25,000 nt of DNA from Chrysomallon squamiferum (GCA_012295275.1 CM022665.1:23446946-23471945); one strand, 5' to 3'. Shown: positions 8,921 through 19,638, counted from the stretch's first letter. Numbers and translations are program-made. The notes: generated by a model from the letters alone, not told the origin.

Positions 8921-10260
8921 TTAATTTTGTAATTACTAGTTATTCAATGCGGTCTTGCGTTTTCAACCGTCATTACTGAACATCTCTTAACGTCAACCTT
9001 CGGCATAATGAGGAGCTCGGATCTGACGTTCAAATACAACCGTTCCGAGTTGTCCCCCCTTGTCGTTTACAAAATCCAGCGTTACGGCACGTCCTGCCTT
9101 ACGCTGGAGTGATTACTCGGGTTGCATTAGGTCTTCGCTGGCGTAATTGACAGCAACCCAAGTCGCATCATAGGCTCAAGCACGTTTCCGACTAGGTTAG
9201 AAGACCCTAGGCCCAATTAAAACTATTAGCCCCTTGCGAAAAATAAAAATTTATCGTATATCTTCCGTACTGCTGGATTCTCCTAATTGAGACCCGTGCC
9301 GTAGGCGACGCGTGCGCATCGCGCTAATCAGGGTGTAATTACCTCATCTCTGATGTGCAATGTATTTCCTCATTGTTATTATTGTCATTCAGGCTTAGAG
9401 AAGATTCATTGACAAATGGCGCGAAAATTATGGAAGGACTAACTATGGCTTATTTTCAATATTTTTCCAACTAATTACTGGAAAAAGTGACTTTTAAAAT
9501 ATGAAAGCGATCAAAGCTCCGCGGTACAAAAGAAGATTGGGATTTTAGGGGCTAGGAAAGTCCCTTGTTGCGATGAACCCCGATGGATGTTAGTTTGCCT
9601 AAGTTGTCTATGTTGTCAATCTCTAATGAGGTATGAAAAATTAACGAGATTGTCAAGACCCAAGGTAGCATTTACTGAATTAACTAACAACTGTTCGCGG
9701 GGCTGCTGCCGCATGGAACAAAAATAAAGTTTGTTCAAGCTGTGTTCCTTGCCGCATCCCCGGAGCAAAAGCTCGTAGAGAAAACGCCGACAACGCGCAC
9801 GGCGCTGGTTTGTTCTTTCATGCTCGTTACATTGGAAAATTAGGCCCCCGAGGAGAGGCAAGGGCGGCGGGGCATTAGAGTCTTGGGGTCGGGCTAAAGA
9901 AGTGGGGTCAACAGCCATTCAATTTCCTTAATGTTCTGCAAACAAAGCGACACCGTTTGGATCCAGATTGCCGCATCCTGACAGAGCGGTGTTGAAAGAG
10001 AGCATTAGCGCTCACCTTCAGGGAATGTTTCATTGTCGGCGACAATCAGTCAGCGTGAAAAAAATTGCTGTGATTTACGGCACAGGGTTGCTGTGTTGTG
10101 TTTGTTGGAAAGGAAGCAAACCCGTCGATTATATTTAAAGTGACATGTCATTTTAGAAATTACTAACGACAAGTGATACTGTTTTGCTTGATAATGATTC
10201 CAGTAATTTTGACAGATTTGTTTTGACGTGTACAAGATGTTTGGTGAGAGACTACGTAGT
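8921..10260. promoter_or_regulatory. Large high-complexity CpG-containing block between the Vsx genes
   Basis: About 1.3 kb is essentially free of simple repeats and clearly GC-richer than its flanks. It carries TAATTA at 8930-8935, 9336-9341 and 9472-9477, further AATTA/AATTG words, and an E2F-like GGCGCGAAAA at 9418-9427. A CpG-rich segment at 9290-9330 and another at 9690-9900 are prominent. The minus-strand open frame at 9616-9918 (100 codons) shows no domain and lacks coding-like composition. This is the strongest candidate intergenic regulatory block. A non-coding RNA or a hidden exon cannot be excluded. Confidence 0.45.
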
Positions 10261-10540
10261 TACCAGCCTTTCCAATTAATGTTATTATAGCATTTAACCC
10301 AGCAATTTAGCTAAGTTACAGGCTATTGAAGTGCAATGGATAAACGTTTAAATATTACCATAAGGTTAAAAAAAATAATAACAACATCTCCTGGCAGGCA
10401 ATACACACAGAGTGTAATGATGCTACTTAAAATAGAATATTGCTAAATAGTCTCTATAAATATACTGAAATAAATCAGCTTGAAGCAATTACACAACACA
10501 CATAACCAACGATGTAAGTAGCTATTGGCTATTCAAATAA
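10261..10540. other. Intergenic sequence; nothing recognised
   Basis: This moderately AT-rich, mostly unique sequence lies between the complex block and the SINE-like element. I see no gene or repeat family. Confidence 0.5.
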
Positions 10541-10735
10541 TCCGCCATAGTGGCTTAGTGGTTAGACATCGGTCTAACGGGCGGTAGATATTAATACCAC
10601 ACCGACCTTATTACTAATTACGAGTAAACTACGTGAATATTTCTCTCAAGTGTGTGCCACAGATATAGCATCTGAGCAGACAGATGCCGTGCCTATTACA
10701 GCCAAACTAAACGGATAATGTTAATAATAATTTAA
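10541..10735 (+). mobile_element. Degenerate tRNA-derived SINE-like element
   Basis: GCCATAGTGGCTTAGTGGTT contains a perfect polymerase III A-box (TGGCTTAGTGG, 10551-10561). It is followed by AGACATCGGTCTAACGGGCGG and a decayed B-box-like segment ending ATACCACACCGACC, then a tRNA-unrelated body and A/T-rich simple repeats. This layout is that of a tRNA-derived SINE. The B-box has lost the TTCGA core and there is no cloverleaf, so it is not a functional tRNA gene. The boundaries are approximate and no target-site duplication was found. Confidence 0.55.
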
Positions 10736-10773
10736 GTTCTAGTTATCTCTAAGTGATCTATATATAACCCACA

Positions 10774-10890
10774 TAAATAAAATAAAATAAAATCATCATT
10801 ATCTTCATCATCAACATCAACATCAACATCAACATCAACATCATCATCATCATCATCATCATTCATTATTATTATTATTATTATTATTAA
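10774..10890 (+). repeat. Compound (AAAAT)n / (ATC)n / (ATT)n microsatellite
   Basis: Runs of AAATAAAATAAAAT, ATCAACATC, ATCATC and ATT follow one another directly downstream of the SINE-like element. Microsatellites often grow from SINE tails, so the two may be related. Confidence 0.85.
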
Positions 10891-11526
10891 GATACAGTTT
10901 GGAAAAATTAGAAAGAGTAAATGTTAGATTAACCAGTAGTAAGTAGAAATAATTAGAAACTTAAGAGTTTTAACTGAATCCTTTCTAATGGAGGCAGTAC
11001 TTACAACATACATGTTTTCTGATGTAGAGCTTACAAAATGATAAACACTTACACCCATCACCCAGGTAAACAGATTAGTAATATTGTTAGCATTAACAAC
11101 ACAATTTCAAATAACGTACACTACACGTTATACTTTCACTTTCATATAACTCTTTGGCAAGGTTTTTAGGTACATACGAACAGTGCCAGATGCTCACAGA
11201 TGCAAACCATATCTATTTATAAAATTATACTGAATTTTTTTATTCTATAAAATCAAGTAAAGGGAAAAGAAAAGCAATGTTATCACGTCGACATCAAAAC
11301 AAGCCATCATATTTATCAAAAATATAAAATAAAAAGTTACTTGGTAAAGTTTTAGATATAACTGCATGGAAATGTTTAAATTAAATAATTAGACATAATT
11401 CTTATAGTACAATTTTATTTGTGTTACAGGATATCTATAATACTCTGATTACATATCTTAATAAACCTCTTCTACATTTTTCAAACTTCACCGAAAAAGA
11501 AAATAGTAAGTAAATAAGTAACTAAG

Positions 11527-11570
<44 letters not shown>

Positions 11571-12599
11571 AGCTGAACAAAAGCCATGCCTTGATTTTCA
11601 CAAATAATACTGCAAGCAAAAATAATCTATTAAATGTTTATACACGTTGCATTTAAGTGAATTTGCTAGCGTGTGGTATTTCGCAGAAATAAACGTTTCG
11701 GTTAAAAATGTTTAACAATATTTCAAGATATACTTCGGAGGTCGTCAAAACATGACATAAGTGCAAAAGAGATGTAATTTTGGAAGAAAAAAGATGTATC
11801 TAAAGTTTACAAAGCTGTAATCATTATTCATTTAAAACAGACAAATCCGCTAAAATAAAACAAGATGTTACATTATTCTTTCTTTCCTTATTACTTCTTT
11901 CTTTTTTCTTTCTTTCTTTCTTTCATTCATTCTTTCTTTCTTTTTTTCTTTCTTTCTTCAAGTAAACATTTTTCCAGAAGAAACAGACCGCCAGAGCAAA
12001 CCAGAAGAAAAGTTGTTCTATATTTTCTTTAAATTGTATTCAATATTTTTTTACTTCCATCTTTTGTGAAGACTTCAATACGAAGCATTTTTTAAACAAA
12101 CTAACTAAACTATCTTTGCCTCTGTAATTATAGTCAGTATTATTACAGGGTTTCTCTTCTTTAATGACAAAGAAGTTAACCTTTGAAAAACATAATAGGA
12201 GATTTTCAATTGTAATACCGTCTGGCTTGACCTGTTTTCTTCGAGTATTTCATTTTTTCTTTCTTTTTTTCTACGTATTTTAAAATGTTTATCTAGAAGC
12301 AATGAATAAATATTTTACTTTTTAACATTTAGGATATATAAGCATACTGATTAAAACCGATTTAACACAACTTAATTGCGTTTAAAACCAAATTTAGCAA
12401 CTGAAATAGTTTCAGTGGAATTTGAGAAAATTAGATAGTTTAATATTATTTGAAGCAGTAGAAAAAAACAACAAGGTGAAATTATTAAGAACATAATGAT
12501 AATGGGCAAGAAATTTTAAAACAAAAATAGCTAATTTACTTTATGTTAAAAATTTACTTTTCTCATAATTTAAATTTTTATATATTTTTATTAATTTTC

Positions 12600-12661
<62 letters not shown>

Positions 12662-12792
12662 TTGGTGTATTGACCTATTGTTAAATATTTTGATTACTAG
12701 TCGTAGACCAAAGAACTAAGTTAATATCTTCGAGGAAACAAGAAACAATCCTCAGTAATACAGAAAAAAAACCAATAAGAAGAAGAACTTAA

Positions 12793-12847
<55 letters not shown>

Positions 12848-13440
12848 TAAATAAATTTATAATATCAGCGAGAAGGAAGTATACATTTCTGAGATTGTTT
12901 TAAAAAATACATATAAAAAATTGATACATTAAAAAGACCACCTCGGAGAAACTAGGAGTAGAAAAACAAAGAAAAAAAAATAAAATAAAAAAGAGAATAA
13001 TGAAAGAAAAGAAATAATGAAATACATATAATAATTTTAAAAAAAAAAAGAAAAAAAAAAGTGCAAAGAGTGCAAAGAATGACTGAATGAACGAAACAGC
13101 AAAATGAAATAAGGATAATGCACAAAAGTACTAAAGTTTTAAAGCACATTATTAAGATATTTAAACAAATTTTAAACAAGAGCTGCGATTTTTTTGTGTG
13201 TTTCATCAACATTAGCTGATCAAATACTAACACAGACTTTCCTTACAGAAAAAAAAAAAAGTTAAAAATAAATAAAGTTTACAGAAAGTTAATATCTGTT
13301 TATTTACAAAACTGATTTTAATTGGTTGTTGTATTATGCATGCGTTATATATGTAAACGTACTCCCTCGCACACATACCCATACGTACGTACATGTATAT
13401 TCAAAAGACTCGCATACACACGTAATTATTATCACACATA
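10891..13440. other. AT-rich intergenic desert
   Basis: No gene is supported here. It holds (AAAT)n at 11528-11568, a (TTTC)n tract at about 11876-11960, long (ATT)n and (AAT)n arrays, and A-rich runs at 12965-13060 that create a Phe-rich spurious minus-strand frame. 13330-13440 has ACGT/CACA-rich words. Confidence 0.7.
12602..12847. repeat. Inverted pair of (ATT)n and (AAT)n arrays
   Basis: (ATT)n at 12602-12660 and (AAT)n at about 12793-12847 are reverse complements of each other, separated by about 130 bases of unique sequence. Single strands or a transcript could form a long A:T stem. It may simply reflect independent growth of two common triplet repeats. Confidence 0.9.
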
Positions 13441-14520
13441 CTGGAATCAACCCGAGTATTTGAGTTAACTCTTGACAGCGGATTGTCTGTCATGTAGAAA
13501 GTTCAGGTCATCGACACCCAGCATCTTTATTAGGTCCGTTAGTTAAAATTAGCTGCAACATTGCATGGTATTAAGAGTCAACTTGGTACGAACTTCTTTC
13601 TTTTCTTTTCTCGTTTTCTTTTCGCTCTGCCCTTTCCACATGTGGCCGCAAAAATGTTAGTGAAAAGTGACAAGTAATTAAACAAACTTGTGCTAGAACT
13701 ATGGAAAAAATTGTTCGTTTTAAGATACAAAAATAAAGGAACAAGTCTCAGATTTTGGAAACTGACGGCCAAAGATGTTGTCAAACCTAAGTAGCTCAAT
13801 TTTCTGGCATTAGCGGCGCATGAAACTATCTCCCTTGACGATGATTGACGCGTCTTTGAGCTCTCACGTGCTCGGCGCGCATTGCCATCCCGACATCCCC
13901 TAGTGGGAGAATCTAACCGTGATCGGGTGGGCGGTATGAATGGCATTTTTAATTGGTGGGAACAGCGGCCAGGAAACCGAACACCGGGAGGGTTAGATCG
14001 CGAGTGTTTGTTCCTTTAGCCTCGGAGATCTAGCTCGCCTGGAGGAGAGCGCTGGTTAAGCCTTGATCATTTCTTTCCCAACACAGGTGCGAGAACAGCT
14101 GTGAGTAGACTGCTATCGAAACAAGTATTGTCAGGAGTGCACAGAAGTAAAAAAATATATATATATAAAAAAATAGAAGACGTTTTGCCCATGATGTAAA
14201 AACATTGCTGTTTACTCGCGAAGAGCGGCTGGTGTTTGTAGAGGACAGGGTTATCGTATCTGTTTTCATTAACGTAAAGTAGCCGACACTTTGTTTTCGT
14301 ATCTGAAAAGCCAAAATACACGAAACCTAATTTTATCGGGACCGTTCTTTGCAGATCTGCAAGTCGTGGGTTGTCGCCACCTACGATTTCGTTTGCGGAG
14401 CTCGGTGTTAGGAAAATATAGAGAAATATTGTGTTACACGGTCGTTTTGCTAACAGATATTAAAACAAATCGCAGTTTAACTCTCAGCTGCTTCCCCCCT
14501 CCAACCAACAAGTAGCCTAT
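13441..14520. promoter_or_regulatory. High-complexity, CpG-rich non-coding block 2-3 kb upstream of Vsx-B
   Basis: About 1.1 kb with almost no simple repeats (one (TA)n patch near 14157-14166) and a strongly GC-rich core at 13800-14100. It includes TAATTA at 13675-13680 and TAATTG at 13950-13955. Open frames on both strands (for example 13578-13946 minus and 14291-14515 plus) give no recognisable protein. The position and composition suggest an upstream enhancer or distal promoter of Vsx-B. This is inferred from the sequence alone. Confidence 0.42.
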
Positions 14521-15239
14521 GCTGATATCAGACCGGCAGCTTTTATACTGACAACTTTATCATACAAATACAATATTTATTAACTTAATAGTGGATAAAC
14601 GTTCATTATAACTATATTACACTTCTTCACCTTTAAAACTGCACATAGTTATTGTTGTTTTCCTATTATTTCAAATCAGAAATAAATATGTATGTATGTA
14701 TGTATGTATATATGTATGGGTATGTGGGTGTACTTGTTTATGTATTCCATGTATTACTGAATTCCATAATTTATTTAAATAATTCATGGTATTAATTTGC
14801 ATTAGAACGGATTCAGTATTATCACCGCTAAACTGAAAACGGTTTGATGATTATATTTAAACAAACAATAAAATTTATCTCATTTTGAAATACAGTCGAT
14901 ATAAATTCCACATTTTATTCCTTGAAAAATAATTATACATTTTGTCGGAGCATGGGGAAATACCTTTGTTAAATTTGGTATGTGTTGTTAATAACAAGTT
15001 TAGTTCAATTTTTATTTATTTACTGTTTTTTTATTTACTTTTTCTATATATCCTAAACACATTTTATTTTGAATGGTAGAAATCTTGGTAAGCAAATAGC
15101 AATAATTATGTTTTGAAGATTAGCTGCCAATGAAAGCGTTGTGCAAAGAGGTGTGAAATCTTTCATGTTTATAACACCACGACTTTCTTTAAGTAAATAA
15201 TATCGTTACATTTCCATAGTAAAAGTGAAAAATAACTAG
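14521..15239. other. AT-rich intergenic sequence
   Basis: It contains a (TATG)n tract at about 14688-14718 and otherwise AT-rich unique sequence. No gene is seen. Confidence 0.6.
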
Positions 15240-16206
15240 CCAGCAACCCCTACTGTCATCTTTAATGATTTCGTCAGCTATTACCCGTTTAGCAAGGTCC
15301 AAATTATCAAGGGTTGTTCACACGTTTTACAAACGCTGCAAAGACGGAGAGATCGTGTTCAAAAGCTCTCGCTGATTTTCGCAAAGCATCCTTTAGCATT
15401 CGTAGCCCAAGGGAGAGTTGTACATTGACTCACAAGCTGCTTTCAACTCTTTACTTCTTTTATCAACAAAATCACCTAAGTTTTCTTGAGAGTCAATTAA
15501 CGCGGTATCAAAACAAACCCTCCAACTGTGCCAGTGCTATTTATCTTTTACATGTCAATAAGTAATTGACTTATTTGATTTGGAAGGCAAACAAGGTATA
15601 CGACGTATTGAATAAAGTAAATCTGGCATATATTTTTCTCTGGCTACGTCATTAAAAAAGGAAGAGCCCGAGGATTAGCGGTAAAATTCGAGATCCGAGC
15701 ACGTGCGGGAAACCTTTAATCCCTCCCTTCTACACTAGACAGTGCTGAGGGCTTGCTGGAGATAGCGCAGATTTCTGACAGCTTCAACGCGACCTGTCAA
15801 CTAAGATATGATTGGTAAACAGAATCTATCTTCTTGCTTTACCACAGGTGGGTGGGGGCTAAAGGGGGTTACAATAGCCAATTACCCCCGTGACATGTGT
15901 ATTTGAGGCGCGTGCAGGAACCAGAAGTACGAGGCGTTGCTGAATGGAGGAACATGATCGGCGCAGGACAAGGGTGTTACGTCAGAGTTAATCATCCACG
16001 AAGTGGACGCGTAGTGATCATCGTGGTGGCTGTACCAAAAGTTAGTGACAGATATTAGTAACTAATAATCGACTTTCCTACCATCACTCGACACTTTGTC
16101 AATACATTCATTGCTAATCACAGAACGTTAGGAAAAGACGAGCTTGTGTTATTAACTCTTGCAGATCAAAGGTGATATAGGTTTTAACTATATATTTTTA
16201 TTTTAG
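15240..16206 (+). promoter_or_regulatory. Upstream/promoter region of Vsx-B
   Basis: This complex, CpG-containing sequence lies immediately upstream of the first coding exon of Vsx-B. It carries two oppositely oriented K50-homeodomain (Otx/Gsc/Pitx-type) words, GGATTA at 15672-15677 and TAATCC at 15717-15722, with an E-box CACGTG at 15700-15705 between them. A G/C-tract inverted repeat (GGGGGT 15864-15869 / ACCCCC 15884-15889) encloses a CCAATTA. TTTTATTTTAG ending at 16206 could be a 3' splice site of a 5'UTR intron, so the transcription start may lie well upstream. The open frame at 15314-15565 shows no domain. No clear TATA box or start site can be assigned. Confidence 0.45.
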
Positions 16207-16398
16207 ATAAAGAAGGAATATTTGAAGGGAAAAAAAACAAAACTAAAAAAAAACTAAAACCGTCCTACATTATCGTATCTTAACATTTAACAGCAAGAAG
16301 AACAACTAAATCGAAGACTGGGAAAAAAAAAAAAACAAGCTGAAGTTGGACTTTTGGAAGGAAATATTTGTTGGCTTCTTTCATTTTTAACTTTCAAA
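16207..16398 (+). other. Probable 5'UTR of Vsx-B
   Basis: This A-rich leader precedes the start codon, with A tracts near 16229-16257 and at 16323-16335. An in-frame TAA at 16288-16290 closes the frame upstream. Between that stop and 16399 there is no in-frame ATG, which supports 16399 as the first possible start in this exon. Confidence 0.5.
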
Positions 16399-16828
16399 AT
16401 GATGAACGGACTTCTTGCAACTTCTACATCTCAGATGTCGCAGTTTCAGAATCATTATTCGTCCGGCGGTCCGTTCGGACAGATGTACAGTCAACAACGA
16501 CCATCCTTCGCTATTCAGGAAATTCTCGGTTTAAATTCATGTAGACAAAATTCTAGTCCTGACGTTATGGACCATTCTTCAATGGCACCATCGGGTTTAA
16601 CGGGAATGTACTTTCCAGGACTTAATACAAACCCCATGGGTCCGGACCCTTCGACAGCGTCGTTTCTACGTGAACAGCAACAGCAGCCGACGTCAACATT
16701 TTGTCCATGGCGCTTTGATTTAAGTCAGGCGACAGCTCCTCAAAGCATCTCATCGTCCCGATTTACAGGAGCAAGAAATAATGTTGACGATTTCAACTTT
16801 CCTTACAAACCTAACACACCAGAAGAAG
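16399..16828 (+). CDS. Vsx: Vsx-B first coding exon with Vsx octapeptide
   Basis: This is the N-terminal exon of a second Vsx/Chx10-family transcription factor. ATG at 16399 (alternative ATG immediately after at 16402) opens 143 codons plus one base, ending at donor G|GTAAGA (phase 1). Residues 37-45 read FAIQEILGL. This is the octapeptide/eh1-like motif in the form typical of Vsx (human VSX2: FGIQEILGL), a Groucho-type co-repressor contact in related factors. The rest is Ser/Gln/Pro/Met-rich and disordered, with REQQQQ at about residues 93-98, CPWRFDLSQ and FNFPYKPNTPEEG just before the splice, as expected ahead of a homeodomain. The homeobox exons are not in the window. Another paired-like class with an octapeptide is possible but less likely. 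Confidence 0.85.
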
Positions 16829-17262
16829 GTAAGATATTTTAAAATATTTCATCTCATAAAACATGAATACCTAAATTTTAAAATTTTATGCACAACGATT
16901 TCATCATAAAGTTACAAGTTTTTTTTTTTATATTAAACCAAACCTTTTTTTTTTAACTTGTATGTAATTATTTCTTAGTTTGTTTGTTTGTTTGTTTATT
17001 TATTGGTTTGTTTGTTTACGTTTATTTTAACTGGTTTTTTTCTTCTCTAAATATGAAAAAAAAACAAACATTAAAATTAAGAGAAAAGGTTATAAATAAT
17101 ATTAATTTTTTTACTTTAACAACTATTCGAAGAATTTCCTGGTCGAAATGTTAATTAAAATTTAAAAAGTAATATTTTATCAAATAATAAATATACTGTA
17201 TATATCTAATACATTTTTAAAGCAAAACTAAAATCCATTTAATAGAAAAAGAGAAATAAATA

Positions 17263-17296
<34 letters not shown>

Positions 17297-17617
17297 GTAA
17301 TTTTTTAAAATAAGCACAAAACAACAAAAACCAAACCAAACCAAATAACAATTAAATAAATAAATAAATGAAAACTAAATAAAGATGTAAAAATATGTAA
17401 TCAGGATATTAAAATTATTTGTCACTGTGTTATATTTTATATTTATTAATATATGTAATAAAATTAGGACAGCGACATGTTTTGTTCTTACCTCACTTTC
17501 AGAACTTTCTGTTATATAGAATAATATATTATTCATTTTCATTTATTTATTACTGTAATAATACCTTGTTACGAGGGTCTGATCTATGTACTCTACAAAC
17601 AACAGAAATACTATTAC

Positions 17618-17620
17618 TAT

Positions 17621-17652
<32 letters not shown>

Positions 17653-17693
17653 ATAATAATAATAATAAAATAATAATAATAATAATAATATTA

Positions 17694-17734
<41 letters not shown>

Positions 17735-17750
17735 GATTATTATTATTATA
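17618..17750. repeat. (TAC)n-(TAA)n-(TTA)n compound repeat with palindromic centre
   Basis: (TAC)n at 17618-17651 passes into (TAA)n to about 17690 and then directly into (TTA)n to about 17750. The (AAT) and (TTA) halves are reverse complements that abut with a spacer of only a few bases. The tract can therefore fold on itself into a hairpin or cruciform. Confidence 0.9.
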
Positions 17751-18007
17751 TAAATTAATTCATTAAAATAAATAATTAATAAATATACTGTTACTAATTT
17801 AGTTATGCTCTTTCTAATAAAAAAACAAAATAAATAAATTAAAAATTAAAAAATTAAACAGTTAATAATTAAGCCTTACTGGGAAATTTTATATTTATGT
17901 TCCACAGCAAAATTTATATAAATTATAATATTATTGTTTAAATCTAAAAATGCTTAAGTATATTTGCATATATATGTTGTGTTGTTCTGCTATTGTGGTT
18001 TAAAAAA

Positions 18008-18045
<38 letters not shown>

Positions 18046-18199
18046 GTAATAATATATATATATATTTCTTTTTATTTCTTTCTTAATTTATGTCGTTTTA
18101 ATTTTTATTATTATTTTTAGCGCTATATTTGAATTTTTTACAATTAAATATTAGCAAAAAGTGAAAATCCAACAATTTAAATTAATATTACATTATATT

Positions 18200-18300
18200 T
18201 ATTTATTTTTTTTTTTTTTATTTATTTATTTATTTATTTATTTATTTTATTTTATTTTATTTTATTTTATTTTATTTATTCATTTTACTTTATTTTATTC
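18200..18300 (+). repeat. (TTTA)n / (TTTTA)n microsatellite
   Basis: A T13 run is followed by about eight TTTA units and then about seven TTTTA units. It produces the Phe/Tyr/Leu-rich spurious frame around 18161-18511. Confidence 0.92.
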
Positions 18301-18459
18301 TATTTTTAAACAAAAGAAAAGAAAGGAAGGGGAAAAAAATAAAAGAAAGACATTTTTTTCTTCTTCTTCTTTCTCTTGCACTGGTGCGATGTCGCGTACA
18401 CTGTACTTTAAAAAAAAAAAAAAAATTAAAGTTAAAAGAAAATTTTCGAAAAATATTTC

Positions 18460-18960
18460 TTGGATGTTAGTCTTCGTCCAGACCACCTGCGGGAACCTGT
18501 GCCACAAATAGCCTCGATCTCACGGGAACTTGTTTTCTTTTCCAGTTTAATTATTTTTGTTTTGGTCCGTCTTGTAGGTGTAGTCGCAGCTTTTAAGACC
18601 CAGACCAATTTTATTTCACAACAAATGGCGAAAGAAGTCTGGTGTGAAACCGCGAACTGATGCGAGAATTAATATATTCCTTGTAGAATCTGGTCTCCAA
18701 AATATCAGATATCAAAATATTAGTAAAGTGCGTCAAAATTCAGCATTAGAATTTATCCTTTGGCTGTGGTTAGCAAAATGTTCTCACGCAAAATGATCCA
18801 TTTTGTTTTGGTTGTTCCTTCGTAAAGTGAATTGGTAAATAGCTAATTAATTTTGTACAAATCTTTGACTTAAACATCAAATAATGTTTACTTAAAGAGA
18901 AATTAAATAAAACTAGTAAAGTACATACACATTTTGTTTCGTTTCAATTTTTCATTAAAA
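18460..18960. promoter_or_regulatory. High-complexity block in Vsx-B intron 1
   Basis: About 500 bases, GC-richer at 18470-18660 and free of simple repeats, set between microsatellite stretches. The plus-strand open frame at 18460-18660 has no homeodomain or other motif. A conserved intronic enhancer is the likeliest explanation of the contrast, but that is inference. Confidence 0.33.
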
Positions 18961-19007
18961 ACGTTGATCTTTTGTGGTGGTGAATACTTTAAATATCTTT
19001 GAAGATG

Positions 19008-19057
<50 letters not shown>

Positions 19058-19293
19058 GCGACAATATCAGTTATCATTCATATGTTTCAAAGTTATATAG
19101 AAAAATAGTTTAAAATATTCTGTTATTTGTTCATATTTAGCAATAGGTGTTTAGAATATAAACAAACAAAACATCCTACAAAAATAATTCAAATTAATAA
19201 TTATTACCTGTGCGAAGATGCGAATATCTTTTTATTGAGATTATGATTAGTTTTATATATATTGTTTAATTTAGAAAGGAAAATAACAATAAC

Positions 19294-19329
<36 letters not shown>

Positions 19330-19560
19330 CGAAGAGGAAAAAATATAATAATAAAATAGAGGTATAGAGAAAAAGAAGAAAAGAAACATAATTTAGAACA
19401 TGGTATAAAAATTAAAGATAAAAACAGAAAGAGGAAAGAATAATATTATTTATCTGTAATGTATATTTTTTCTTTTATAGTCTAAACATACATGCTTATT
19501 TTATTAAATTACGTTTTAATTATTTGATTTCGTAGTGACATTCTAGATGTATCATATATA
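18961..19560. other. AT-rich intronic sequence with (AAT)n arrays
   Basis: (AAT)n arrays lie at about 19010-19054 and about 19293-19325, with A-rich runs to 19440. No exon is seen. Confidence 0.7.
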
Positions 19561-19563
19561 TAT

Positions 19564-19564
<1 letters not shown>

Positions 19565-19604
<40 letters not shown>
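19565..19604 (+). repeat. (CA)n then (TA)n microsatellite
   Basis: About 17 CA units lead into (TA)n, which opens the 109-bp tandem duplication immediately downstream. Confidence 0.93.

Positions 19605-19638
<34 letters not shown>

Larger units (their letters stand above)
16829..18459 (+). other. Vsx-B intron 1, AT-rich proximal part
   Basis: It begins with donor GTAAGA and consists of AT-rich, repeat-laden sequence: (TTTG)n at 16979-17000, (AAT)n at about 17263-17296 and 18010-18052, and (TTTA)/(TTTTA) runs at 18200-18300. No further exon is seen. The open frames here are simple-repeat artefacts. Confidence 0.75.

Noticed and set aside
9616-9918. 100-codon minus-strand open frame in the large intergenic block
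   Set aside because: It has no recognisable domain, no splice-site support and no homologue I can name. Long frames are expected by chance where AT content falls.
10541-10620. Functional tRNA gene
   Set aside because: Only the A-box is intact. The B-box lacks TTCGA and no acceptor-stem pairing or cloverleaf can be drawn, so I call it a SINE-like remnant.
13578-13946. 122-codon minus-strand open frame in the CpG-rich block
   Set aside because: It is Arg/Ser-rich without any motif, starts and ends in unrelated composition, and is better explained as non-coding sequence.
16354-16398. N-terminal extension of Vsx-B starting at 16354
   Set aside because: Position 16354 is a TTG codon, not ATG. 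The first in-frame ATG is at 16399, so I started the protein there.
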